Assembly (NCBI GenBank): GCA_021129835.1
Contig: JAJOKM010000066.1
Location: 1-12,121, forward strand
Origin: Thermodesulfovibrionales bacterium
Lineage (GTDB): Bacteria; Nitrospirota; Thermodesulfovibrionia; Thermodesulfovibrionales; Dissulfurispiraceae
Direction: 5' to 3'
DNA: 12,121 nt
This document shows positions 1-6,459 of this stretch, piece by piece. The first letter of the stretch is position 1. Every line of letters begins with the position of its first letter. The notes below the pieces were generated by a model. It worked only from the letters and a program-made list of their open reading frames with translations, was not told the origin of the DNA and made no database searches. A program made the translations under genes and the position numbers.

Positions 1-65
1 TGTCATTGCGAGCCCGAAGGGCGTGGCAATCCCGCCGGGATTGCTTCACTCCGTTCGCAATGACA
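1..65. repeat. Palindromic intergenic repeat, copy 1 (TGTCATTGCGAGC family)
   Basis: The outer arms TGTCATTGCGAGC (1-13) and GTTCGCAATGACA (53-65) are inverted repeats matching at 12 of 13 positions. Inside is a second, perfect 9-bp inverted repeat, GCAATCCCG (26-34) and CGGGATTGC (36-44), with a 1-nt centre. The same outer arm recurs at 2783-2913 and 12001-12074, so this is a dispersed family and not a one-off hairpin. There is no coding capacity, so it resembles a MITE or REP-like element. The left edge coincides with the window start, so the element may extend further. Confidence 0.8.
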
Positions 66-121
66 AACGAAGAGCAATAACAAAAAAGTATTTTCAAAGA
101 AAATGGGAAGTTCATGTTGTT

Positions 122-1153
122 ATGACAATGCCAAGGATAAATCTTAAGGCCTTAGCTAAGCAAGACTTAGAAGTATTCATCCAGAACAAATTAGGCCTTC
201 CGCTATTTAGGGCAAGACAGCTTTTGCACTGGATATACCAAAAACATGCCCATTCATTAAATGATATTACTGAATTCTCAAAAGACCTAAGGGAAGAACT
301 CCAGGAGAAGGCATATATAAGCAATCTTGAGTTGCTTGATAAACAAATCTCTGTCGATGGGACTAAGAAATTTCTCTTTGGCCTTGAAGATGGAGAAGGC
401 ATCGAAAGTGTTCTTATTCCTGATAGAGACCGTCTAACCCTCTGCATTTCATCACAAGTTGGATGTGCCATGCAGTGCAGATTTTGCCTTACAGGGGCAT
501 TGGGGCTAAAACGGAATCTCAAGGCATATGAGATTGTTGACCAGATAATCTTAGTAAACAGAATTATTGCACTAGGCCAGCAGATGAATATTGTGTTTAT
601 GGGTATGGGAGAGCCACTTGCAAATTTTAAGAGTGTTATGGATGCATTGCGGATAATAACAGAATTGATGAAGATATCCCCGAGGAAGATTACCATCTCT
701 ACAGTTGGGATCGCACCAAAGATTTGCGAACTTCCTAAAGAATCGCCGCTGGTGAACCTCGCTATATCACTTAATGCCACTACAGATGAAGCAAGGGATT
801 ATATAATGCCGATAAATAAGAGGTATCCGCTTAAAGAATTACTTAATGCATGTCGTGAATTTTCCCTTCCAGCAAGGCGGAGAATAGCCTTTGAATATGT
901 CCTGCTCAGAGATTTCAACGACGCACCAGAGGACGCAGAAAGGCTGGTGCATCTCTTGAGGGGAATCCCTTCAAAAGTGAATATCATACCGTTTAATCCT
1001 TATGAAGGATCTGAATTCCAGAGACCAGATGATAAAGTGGTTTCAGGATTTCAGAGTATCCTCATAAATAGCAAAGTGCTTGCCATTATACGGAAGAGCA
1101 AGGGGCATGACATCCTTGCGGCCTGTGGACAATTGAAGGCAAGGTATGTATAA
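122..1153 (+). CDS. rlmN: RlmN: dual-specificity 23S rRNA A2503 / tRNA A37 C2-methyltransferase (radical SAM)
   Basis: Methylates C2 of adenosine 2503 in 23S rRNA and, in characterised family members, A37 of some tRNAs, using S-adenosylmethionine through a radical mechanism in the cytoplasm. With the start at 122 the protein is 343 aa, usual for the family. The radical-SAM cluster motif C115-AMQ-C119-RF-C122 lies in the family context LCISSQVGC. GMGEP is at 161-165. The methyl-carrying cysteine is C335 in the C-terminal AACGQL motif. The frame is open upstream to a GTG at 23, but that stretch is repeat DNA and would add 33 non-conserved residues. ATG 122 has GGGAAG at 105-110, 11 nt upstream; ATG 128 is an alternative. 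The stop is 23 nt before tRNA-Pro, whose promoter overlaps the end of this gene. Confidence 0.95.
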   Translation: MTMPRINLKALAKQDLEVFIQNKLGLPLFRARQLLHWIYQKHAHSLNDITEFSKDLREELQEKAYISNLELLDKQISVDGTKKFLFGLEDGEGIESVLIPDRDRLTLCISSQVGCAMQCRFCLTGALGLKRNLKAYEIVDQIILVNRIIALGQQMNIVFMGMGEPLANFKSVMDALRIITELMKISPRKITISTVGIAPKICELPKESPLVNLAISLNATTDEARDYIMPINKRYPLKELLNACREFSLPARRRIAFEYVLLRDFNDAPEDAERLVHLLRGIPSKVNIIPFNPYEGSEFQRPDDKVVSGFQSILINSKVLAIIRKSKGHDILAACGQLKARYV

Positions 1154-1154
1154 T
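1126..1154 (+). promoter_or_regulatory. Sigma-70-type promoter for the tRNA cluster, inside the rlmN 3' end
   Basis: The -35 box TGGACA (1126-1131, 5 of 6 to TTGACA) and the -10 box TATAAT (1149-1154, perfect) are separated by 17 bp. The expected start is near 1161, about 16 nt before the first base of tRNA-Pro (1177). The -35 box begins at the third base of the catalytic Cys335 codon of rlmN, and the -10 box contains the rlmN stop codon TAA (1151-1153). Predicted from sequence only, but spacing and both hexamers are near ideal. Confidence 0.7.
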
Positions 1155-1176
1155 AAATATAGATAATAGTCTTCTA

Positions 1177-1254
<78 letters not shown>

Positions 1255-1265
1255 GAAAGGCAGTA

Positions 1266-1300
1266 ATGAGTGATGAGTAACAAGTGATGAGTGGATGAGC
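1266..1300 (+). repeat. Degenerate heptamer repeat (ATGAGTG type)
   Basis: Five consecutive 7-nt units can be read: ATGAGTG, ATGAGTA, ACAAGTG, ATGAGTG, GATGAGC. They fill the gap between tRNA-Pro and the 50-bp repeat ahead of tRNA-Arg(TCT). A related, more degenerate stretch lies at about 11834-11872. Confidence 0.6.
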
Positions 1301-1312
1301 AAAAACCCATTT

Positions 1313-1362
1313 ACCCTTCTGCTCATTTACCCATTAACCTTAAGCAGCGCCTGTAGCTCAGT
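1313..1362 (+). repeat. 50-bp direct repeat, copy 1 (upstream flank and 5' end of tRNA-Arg-TCT)
   Basis: Bases 1313-1362 are identical to 1617-1666, offset 304. The copy covers 34 bp of upstream flank and the first 16 bases of the tRNA. A second identical block, 1399-1426 and 1703-1730, has the same offset of 304 and covers the T arm, acceptor end and first bases past CCA. The 36 bases between the blocks hold the variable parts of the two tRNAs. Confidence 0.9.
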
Positions 1363-1423
1363 TGGATAGAGCAGCTGCCTTCTAAGCAGCGGGCCAGGGG
1401 TTCGAATCCTCTCAGGCGCGCCA
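1347..1423 (+). tRNA. tRNA-Arg (anticodon TCT)
   Basis: Acceptor arms GCGCCTG (1347-1353) and CAGGCGC (1413-1419) pair fully, followed by discriminator G and encoded CCA (1421-1423). The anticodon stem GCTGC/GCAGC encloses loop CTTCTAA with anticodon TCT at 1381-1383, reading AGA/AGG. Position 37 is A. It shares its 5' flank, 5' end and 3' end with tRNA-Arg(CCG) at 1651, so the two are local paralogues or have exchanged sequence. Confidence 0.96.
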
Positions 1424-1486
1424 GTTATTTTCCCGCTATTGTCCTATCGGTGGGGGGATAAGGATTGCTCAATTTAGGTCAAAGAT

Positions 1487-1563
1487 GGTGGGCGTAGCTC
1501 AAAGGTTAGAGCACTGGACTGTGGCTCCAGATGTTGGGGGTTCAAGTCCCCTCGTCCACCCCA
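1487..1563 (+). tRNA. tRNA-His (anticodon GTG)
   Basis: Acceptor arms GTGGGCG (1488-1494) and CGTCCAC (1553-1559) pair with one G-U wobble. The extra G at 1487 (G-1) opposite C1560 (C73) is the hallmark identity element of bacterial tRNA-His. CCA is encoded at 1561-1563. The anticodon stem CTGGA/TCCAG encloses loop CTGTGGC with anticodon GTG at 1521-1523. Position 37 is G, whereas E. coli tRNA-His has A37 (a known RlmN substrate), so this tRNA is not expected to be an RlmN target. Confidence 0.95.
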
Positions 1564-1566
1564 TAA

Positions 1567-1643
1567 ATGAGTACATGGGTGGATGGGTAAAAACCCATTA
1601 ACTCATTTACCCATTAACCCTTCTGCTCATTTACCCATTAACC
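1567..1643 (+). repeat. Low-complexity inverted and direct repeats between tRNA-His and tRNA-Arg
   Basis: A short perfect hairpin, ATGGGT (1583-1588), loop AAAA, ACCCAT (1593-1598), is bracketed by ATGAGT (1567-1572) and ACTCAT (1601-1606). The 18-mer CTCATTTACCCATTAACC occurs at 1602-1619 and 1626-1643 and also at 1322-1339, the last inside the flank of the first tRNA-Arg. No gene is visible here. Confidence 0.7.
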
Positions 1644-1666
1644 TTAAGCAGCGCCTGTAGCTCAGT
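1617..1666 (+). repeat. 50-bp direct repeat, copy 2 (upstream flank and 5' end of tRNA-Arg-CCG)
   Basis: Identical to 1313-1362 at an offset of 304 bp. It joins 34 bp of flank to the first 16 bases of the second tRNA-Arg. Beyond it the two tRNAs differ until 1703, where they become identical again for 28 bp. Confidence 0.9.
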
Positions 1667-1727
1667 GGATTAGAGCATCGGCCTCCGGAGCCGATGGTCG
1701 GAGGTTCGAATCCTCTCAGGCGCGCCA
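1651..1727 (+). tRNA. tRNA-Arg (anticodon CCG)
   Basis: Acceptor arms GCGCCTG (1651-1657) and CAGGCGC (1717-1723) pair fully, with discriminator G and encoded CCA (1725-1727). The anticodon stem TCGGC/GCCGA encloses loop CTCCGGA with anticodon CCG at 1685-1687, reading CGG. Position 37 is G. The acceptor stem and T arm are the same as in tRNA-Arg(TCT) at 1347. Last tRNA of the cluster; rluD starts 45 nt downstream. Confidence 0.96.
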
Positions 1728-1772
1728 GTTCTGCCATACTCAAATCAACAATATTACCCTGCCCACACAAGA

Positions 1773-2711
1773 ATGATGCGTGACCAAAATATTACTATAA
1801 TCGTTTTGCAAGCAGATATCTCAAACAGGTTGGATATATTTATATCTGAAAAGCGAGGGATTACTCGTTCTCAAGCTCAAAGACTCATAAAGAGCGGGCA
1901 TGTCCATGTAAATAACATCGTGGAAAGTCATGGTTACAAGGTCAAGATAAATGATGTCATCACTATATACAGTCCAGATGAGGAGATAGAGGGCATTATT
2001 CCAGAGCCAATTCCGGTCGAGATACTCCATAGGGATGAATACCTTGTTGTAGTAAATAAGGCGGCAGGAGTGGTAGTTTATCCAGCCGTGGGACACAGAA
2101 ACAAGACATTGCTTAATGCACTGCTGTATCATTGCAGGAAATTAGCAATCGCTGGCGGGCCCTTACGACCAGGGGTGGTTCACAGGCTTGATAAAGACAC
2201 ATCAGGTGTTATGGTAGTTGCCCTTGATGACAATGCATATTATGGTCTGGCTAAACAATTTGAAAATAGAAGGGTAAACAGAAAATATATAGCCTTGATT
2301 TACGGTGATATCAAGGGTGATTACGGAAAGATTACGATGCAAGTAGGACGTTCTGTTTCAGACAGGAAAAAGATGTCGACAAAGACGAGACATGGTAAAG
2401 AGGCAGTTACAACATGGAATGTAATAAAAAGGTTTGGCGTCGCTGCACTAATTGGAGCAAGACTTGAAACAGGAAGGACCCATCAGATAAGGGTTCACTT
2501 CTCTGCTATAGGTCATCCCTTACTTGGAGACAAGACATATGGCAAAAAGAGAGTTATCGAGACAGATGGAATTAAAATAGCCTTTCCTCGTCAGATGCTT
2601 CACGCAGAGACACTGGGATTCAAACACCCTGTGACTGGAGAGTATTTAGAGTTCTCGGCCAACATACCTGAAGATATAAAAGAATGCATTAGTAAACTAC
2701 CTGAGGTATAA
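1773..2711 (+). CDS. rluD: RluD-family 23S rRNA pseudouridine synthase
   Basis: Isomerises specific uridines of 23S rRNA (helix 69 in characterised RluD) to pseudouridine. The protein is 312 aa, close to the usual length. An S4-type RNA-binding domain spans about residues 15-75 (NRLDIFI...TRSQAQRLIKSGHV). The catalytic motif HRLDKDTSG is at 137-145 with the nucleophile Asp140. GRTHQIRVH is at 234-242. Start codons ATG 1773 and ATG 1776 are adjacent and neither has a clear Shine-Dalgarno site, so it may be read from the tRNA-cluster transcript or from an unrecognised promoter. RluC-like specificity cannot be excluded from sequence alone. Confidence 0.9.
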   Translation: MMRDQNITIIVLQADISNRLDIFISEKRGITRSQAQRLIKSGHVHVNNIVESHGYKVKINDVITIYSPDEEIEGIIPEPIPVEILHRDEYLVVVNKAAGVVVYPAVGHRNKTLLNALLYHCRKLAIAGGPLRPGVVHRLDKDTSGVMVVALDDNAYYGLAKQFENRRVNRKYIALIYGDIKGDYGKITMQVGRSVSDRKKMSTKTRHGKEAVTTWNVIKRFGVAALIGARLETGRTHQIRVHFSAIGHPLLGDKTYGKKRVIETDGIKIAFPRQMLHAETLGFKHPVTGEYLEFSANIPEDIKECISKLPEV

Positions 2712-2782
2712 AGTACCAAATCTACTTTACTTGTAATAGTTCGCCCCCGCCTCTTTTTCTGTCATTTCGACCCCTTCGCTTC

Positions 2783-2913
2783 TGTCATTCCGAGCGAAGC
2801 GAGGAATCTTGGTATTTACGCTCATGGCAGTCTCCGAGAGAAACCTTATGGTGTGCTGGCTATATGTATGGTGGATAAGATTTCTCACATTTGTTCGAAT
2901 GTTCGAAATGACA
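2783..2913. repeat. Palindromic repeat element, copy 2, between convergent genes
   Basis: Left arm TGTCATTCCGAGC (2783-2795), continuing through the repeat-typical AGGAATCTT to 2810. The right arm starts with AAGATTTCTCAC near 2878 and ends GTTCGAAATGACA (2901-2913). The two ends are inverted and share the TGTCATT...CGA...C core and the AATCTT block; a unique interior of about 66 bp lies between. A partial extra end, TGTCATTTCGACC, precedes it at about 2760-2772, suggesting a truncated second copy. It fills most of the 222-bp gap between the rluD stop and the nitroreductase stop. No gene is credible here. Confidence 0.75.
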
Positions 2914-2933
2914 ATAAGGGTGAACTATTACCT

Positions 2934-3449
2934 TTACCTGAATTCTACTGCCTCTTGGGCAGGGATCCTTGGTGGTGCAGGCGGTGTCTTAAAGGGATAC
3001 CCTACAGGCACTATTGACACAGGCCTTAAATTGTAGGGCAAGCCTAATATATTAGAGACGTCGCCCTCTTTGAAGGCGCCTATCCAGACACTACCAAGAC
3101 CATTTTCGAAAGCAACAAGTTGCATATTCATGATACTGCTTGCTACATCCTGAATTGCATACAGTCCAACGCCCCTGTCTCCATAACGACTATCTATTCT
3201 TTTATCGATGCATCCTACAACGACAAGAGGAGACTCAACAATGAAATTCTGGTTAAGCGCTGCAGTAGCAATATCCTTCTTTATTTTCTCTTTCGTGATG
3301 AAATAAAATTTTCTTGCCTGCAGATTGCCGGCACTCGGTGCCCATATAATGGCGTCTATAAGTTTTCTGACTATCTCCTCTGGAATCTCCTTTCTCTGAA
3401 AGTCCCTGATAGATCGCCTTTCCTTTATAATCTTCAATACTTCGTCCAT
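2934..3449 (-). CDS. Nitroreductase-family FMN-dependent oxidoreductase
   Basis: A 171-aa member of the nitroreductase fold: FMN enzymes that use NAD(P)H to reduce nitro groups, quinones or flavins. The physiological substrate cannot be read from sequence. Visible motifs are the N-terminal FMN-binding RRSIRDF (11-17), PSAGNLQ (38-44), the helix DVASSIMNMQL (101-111) followed by GLGSVWIG (117-124), and VPVGYP (147-152). ATG at 3449 is chosen because AGGAGG (3459-3454) lies 4 nt upstream. The frame is open to 3497, but those extra residues come from a perfect hairpin and have no binding site. It is last in the minus-strand block, 78 nt after rapZ, in the place where ptsN or npr might be expected in enterobacteria. 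Cytoplasmic; no signal peptide. Confidence 0.85.
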   Translation of the reverse strand: MDEVLKIIKERRSIRDFQRKEIPEEIVRKLIDAIIWAPSAGNLQARKFYFITKEKIKKDIATAALNQNFIVESPLVVVGCIDKRIDSRYGDRGVGLYAIQDVASSIMNMQLVAFENGLGSVWIGAFKEGDVSNILGLPYNLRPVSIVPVGYPFKTPPAPPRIPAQEAVEFR

Positions 3450-3474
3450 CGTTCCTCCTGGTATAATCTTCATT

Positions 3475-3501
3475 GAGATTGCTGAAAAACCCAGCAATCT
3501 C
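3475..3501. other. Perfect 10-bp stem-loop in the rapZ-nitroreductase spacer
   Basis: GAGATTGCTG (3475-3484) and CAGCAATCTC (3492-3501) pair perfectly around a 7-nt loop. On the minus strand the loop reads GGTTTTT. It lies 27 nt after the rapZ stop and 25 nt before the nitroreductase start. Neither side is followed by a T tract, so it is not a classical terminator. It may be an mRNA-processing or stability structure, or a small dispersed repeat. Confidence 0.6.
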
Positions 3502-3527
3502 TTGATTACGCCGATGCCCTGACTGTA

Positions 3528-4436
3528 TTATCTCATGTCCCGGTGGATTACAGTCGGTTTTATGCCATGAGTCTGCTCGATCTGCCTTGCGATCTCCTCT
3601 ACAATAGCAGGCGATCTGTGAAGACCGCCTGTACAACCAATCCCGACTACCAGGTATGCCCTCCCTTCTTTAGTATAACAAGGCACTAAAAAGTCTAAAA
3701 GACGGGTTATATGAGATAGAAACACCCTGGTATTATCATCTCGAAGGACAAAATCAGATACTGCAACATCTACACCCCTTAAAGGTTTAAGCTCAGGAAT
3801 GAAATATGGATTGAGCAGAAATCTGACATCAAACAAGAGGTCGAGATCCTGCGGCAGACCGAATTTATAACCAAAAGAGACAAGGGAGATATTAATACCT
3901 TTATCTGCTCTGCAATCTCCGTATGTGGATGCTATTAGATGTCTTAGTTGATGAGGCGTATAGCTTGAGGTATCTATTGTTTTATCCGCAACATTCCTTA
4001 TAGTAGCCAGAAATACCCTCTCTTGTTCTATTGCCCCATCTATATCCATTGCCCTGCTACCGATAAGCATGGGATGAGGACGTCTCGTCTCTTTATACCG
4101 CCTTAGTATCACCTCCTTTTCTGCTTCAAGAAACAGGACTTCCACTCTATACTGCCTTTTAAGGCTTGATAAAATCTGATAAGCATTCAAGAGGAATTCT
4201 TTCTCCCTTATGTCTACTCCTATGCCTATCTTCTTTATGTCCTTATTCTTAATGGTAGTGATAAAAGGTTCTACAAGGACAACGGGTAGATTGTCTATAC
4301 AGAAGTAATCGCTATCTTCAAGAGACCTCAAGGCAACTGTTTTTCCTGCACCTGAAAGCCCACTGACAATTATGATGCGGCGTATAACATCATCGACTTT
4401 TTTGATTAACTCTATTTCCACATCTCTTGAACTCAT
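3528..4436 (-). CDS. rapZ: RapZ/YvcJ-family nucleotide-binding, RNase adapter-like protein
   Basis: P-loop protein of the RapZ (YhbJ/YvcJ) family. In E. coli RapZ guides RNase E to the sRNA GlmZ and so tunes GlmS and amino-sugar supply; elsewhere it is a GTP/ATP-binding protein of less defined role. The protein is 302 aa, slightly longer than the usual 285-290 because of about 20 N-terminal residues before the P-loop. Walker A GLSGAGKT is at 26-33. Conserved family motifs SFGYKFGLP (187-195), DVRFLLNPYF (203-212) and the GCTGGLHRS motif (267-275) are all present. An AGGAG lies just 3 nt before the ATG, a tight spacing. It follows hpf after 21 nt, as in the rpoN operon of many proteobacteria. 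Confidence 0.92.
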   Translation of the reverse strand: MSSRDVEIELIKKVDDVIRRIIIVSGLSGAGKTVALRSLEDSDYFCIDNLPVVLVEPFITTIKNKDIKKIGIGVDIREKEFLLNAYQILSSLKRQYRVEVLFLEAEKEVILRRYKETRRPHPMLIGSRAMDIDGAIEQERVFLATIRNVADKTIDTSSYTPHQLRHLIASTYGDCRADKGINISLVSFGYKFGLPQDLDLLFDVRFLLNPYFIPELKPLRGVDVAVSDFVLRDDNTRVFLSHITRLLDFLVPCYTKEGRAYLVVGIGCTGGLHRSPAIVEEIARQIEQTHGIKPTVIHRDMR

Positions 4437-4457
4437 CGTCTCCTAAACGGCAGTAGT

Positions 4458-4976
4458 TCACTTTATTGGTTCTATTAACCCATAATTTCCGTCTTTACGC
4501 CGATAAATAACATTTATATCGCTACTTGCCAGGTTGGCAAAGACGAAGAAATCCTTATCCAGAAGCTCCATCTGATCAGCTGCTTCTTCAGGGATCATTG
4601 GTTTCATATCAAATCTTTTATGTTTTATTATTCTTCCCTTCTCGGCTTCAACTGCTAAAGAGGGCCATCTCTCTCTTTTTTCTCCCTTTCTATGACAACG
4701 GAGCCTTTCTTTATATTTTATAACCTGCTTTTCGAGCTTCTCCACAACTTCGTCTATGACAGAATATATTTCATCCGTTACCCCTTCTGCCTGAATTAAA
4801 GCACCTTCGATCTTTAAAAGCACTTCTGCCTTGTGCCTGTATTTTTCGACACTCAGGGTCACAACAGCCTCTGTAATGTTAGATACATACTTCTCAAACT
4901 TTTCAACTTTCAGCTCAACATAACTCTTCAGCGCAGGTGTTATATTAAGCTGACGCCCGCTAATGATAATATTCAT
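4458..4976 (-). CDS. hpf: Long-form ribosome hibernation promoting factor (HPF/RaiA family)
   Basis: Binds the 30S decoding region in starved cells and, in the long form, dimerises 70S ribosomes into inactive 100S particles. At 172 aa it has both the N-terminal ribosome-binding domain (about 1-95, MNIIISGRQLNITPALKSYV...) and the C-terminal dimerisation domain (about 115-172) with RFDMKPM (121-127), DFFVFAN (142-148) and YRRKDGNYGLIEP (158-170). Short HPF of E. coli lacks the latter. The start is clear: GGGGGG followed by AAAT and ATG 4976. A TATAAT at 5005-5000 in the 55-nt gap after rpoN could be a -10 box for separate expression, but I find no matching -35. Lies between rpoN and rapZ as expected. 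Confidence 0.94.
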   Translation of the reverse strand: MNIIISGRQLNITPALKSYVELKVEKFEKYVSNITEAVVTLSVEKYRHKAEVLLKIEGALIQAEGVTDEIYSVIDEVVEKLEKQVIKYKERLRCHRKGEKRERWPSLAVEAEKGRIIKHKRFDMKPMIPEEAADQMELLDKDFFVFANLASSDINVIYRRKDGNYGLIEPIK

Positions 4977-5031
4977 ATTTCCCCCCTTTTATAATCTTCA
5001 TTATACCTGTAATCGGACATCCTGAGTCGTG

Positions 5032-6459
5032 TTATATCTCATATCTCCTTCTCTGATCCAGTTGAGGAATTTTTAATGCCCCCCTATATTTTGCTATCGT
5101 CCTCCTTGCAATATTGATATCCTGTTCTCTTAATTTATTTGCTATCTCCTTGTCACTCAAGGGTCTTTTCGAGTCTTCCGCTACTATAATCTTCTTTATC
5201 AAATCCTTTACCGAGGCAGATGATACCCCGCCATTAACAGACTGTATTGTACTGCTAAATAGCAATCTGAAACTGATGACACCATGATCGCAGGCAAGAA
5301 ATTTGTTTGATGTCACCCTGCTTATTGTGCTTTCGTGCATATCTATATCCGATGCCACCTCTTTAAGATTCAATGGTTTCAGATATTGTATTCCTTTGTC
5401 GAAAAACTTCCTCTGAAACGTTAGTAGGCTTTTAGAGACTTTATATATTGTCCTGTTCCGCTGATCAAGGCCCTTTATTAGCTCTGCAGCCTGCCTTAAT
5501 TTTTCTCTTAAGAGTTCTTTCTCTTCTTTTGTGAGCATCTCTTTTCTCGAAAGTAATTTTTTATAGCCGTTATTTAGTCTGAATTTCGGCATTCCATCTT
5601 CATTCAGGGCTATATGATATCCCATATCTGTCTTGCTTATGAAGACATCAGGCACTATATAATTGGCCTCGCTCCTTAAGAAACTTCTGCCAGGTCTTGG
5701 CTCAAGCCCTTCTATCACCTTTACTGCCGATATTACCTCTTCTATGGACGAGTCATACTGTCTTGCTATACTGTTGTAATTTTTTTTCATGATATCGCTT
5801 ATATTATTATTGATCATTTTTCCGATAAGGGTGTCGCTCAGGTCCAGGGCATTAAGTTGTAACAATAGACACTCCTGCAAACTTTTTGCTCCAACTCCAG
5901 CGGGGTCAAAGCCTTGAATTAACGCTATAGCATCCCTGACGGTCTCGATATCCAGATCGGCAAGCAGGACCAATTCTTCTTCTGTAGCTCGGAGATACCC
6001 ATCTTCGTCAATATTGCCGATCACTGCTTCTGCAGCCATTCTGATGTCATCATCGGCGTTGCATAATCTCAATTGCCAAAGCAGATGGTCATAAAGGTCG
6101 GGCTTCTTTGAATAAAAGAGTTCATAAGAAGGGTGTTCTTCAGCATCTGGAGAGAAATAGCCAAGGTCCCTTCCATCAGCGCCCCTCTCTTCAAAATATT
6201 CATCCACACTAAAACTCTCAAGATCTTCGAGTGGGGCATCTACATCATCATGCGAAACCGAATCTGCTGCATCTTCTTCAGAAGAATATTTTTCCTCATC
6301 AAATTCCTCTTCTAGAAAAGGGTTTTCTACGATTTCCTGGTTCAATGTCTGGATAAGCTCGAGCTGAGACATCTGCAAAAGCTTGATAACCTGCTGAATT
6401 TGAGGCGTAAGGACAAGTCTTTGCGAAAGGCTTAAATCTAATCTGTTTCCTAAAACCAT
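5032..6459 (-). CDS. rpoN: RNA polymerase sigma-54 factor RpoN
   Basis: Alternative sigma factor that recognises -24/-12 promoters and needs AAA+ activator proteins. The protein is 475 aa, usual length. Region I (about 1-50) is Gln/Leu rich (LSQRLVLTPQIQQVIKLLQM). Region II (about 50-110) is strongly acidic. The core-binding domain follows, then a helix-turn-helix with MHESTISRVTSNK (374-386), and the RpoN box ARRTIAKYR (451-459), one conservative change from ARRTVAKYR. The ATG overlaps the lptB stop by one base (TAATG), with GAGGA at the lptB end as a likely ribosome site, indicating translational coupling. No -24/-12 promoter is recognised inside this window. Confidence 0.97.
   Translation of the reverse strand: MVLGNRLDLSLSQRLVLTPQIQQVIKLLQMSQLELIQTLNQEIVENPFLEEEFDEEKYSSEEDAADSVSHDDVDAPLEDLESFSVDEYFEERGADGRDLGYFSPDAEEHPSYELFYSKKPDLYDHLLWQLRLCNADDDIRMAAEAVIGNIDEDGYLRATEEELVLLADLDIETVRDAIALIQGFDPAGVGAKSLQECLLLQLNALDLSDTLIGKMINNNISDIMKKNYNSIARQYDSSIEEVISAVKVIEGLEPRPGRSFLRSEANYIVPDVFISKTDMGYHIALNEDGMPKFRLNNGYKKLLSRKEMLTKEEKELLREKLRQAAELIKGLDQRNRTIYKVSKSLLTFQRKFFDKGIQYLKPLNLKEVASDIDMHESTISRVTSNKFLACDHGVISFRLLFSSTIQSVNGGVSSASVKDLIKKIIVAEDSKRPLSDKEIANKLREQDINIARRTIAKYRGALKIPQLDQRRRYEI

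Noticed and set aside
23..46. Sigma-54 promoter upstream of rlmN (TGGCAAT...TTGC)
   Set aside because: The GG and GC elements are separated by 16 bp instead of the required 10, and both belong to the repeat hairpin.
23..121. N-terminal extension of rlmN from GTG 23
   Set aside because: The first part is palindromic repeat DNA, the residues do not look like RlmN, and ATG 122 gives the normal family length.
112..780. 222-codon open frame antisense to rlmN
   Set aside because: It lies wholly opposite a well-conserved radical-SAM gene, has no recognisable domain and is an expected shadow of codon bias.
2809..3036. 75-codon plus-strand frame after rluD
   Set aside because: It is made of the repeat element interior plus the antisense of the nitroreductase 3' end, with no ribosome site or known domain.
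3475..3501. Reading the hairpin as an intrinsic terminator of rapZ
   Set aside because: No run of T follows the stem on either strand; the T run is in the loop.
3253..3636. 127-codon minus-strand frame across rapZ and the nitroreductase
   Set aside because: It is a second frame of two real genes and bridges their spacer; motifs of RapZ and nitroreductase lie in the other frames.
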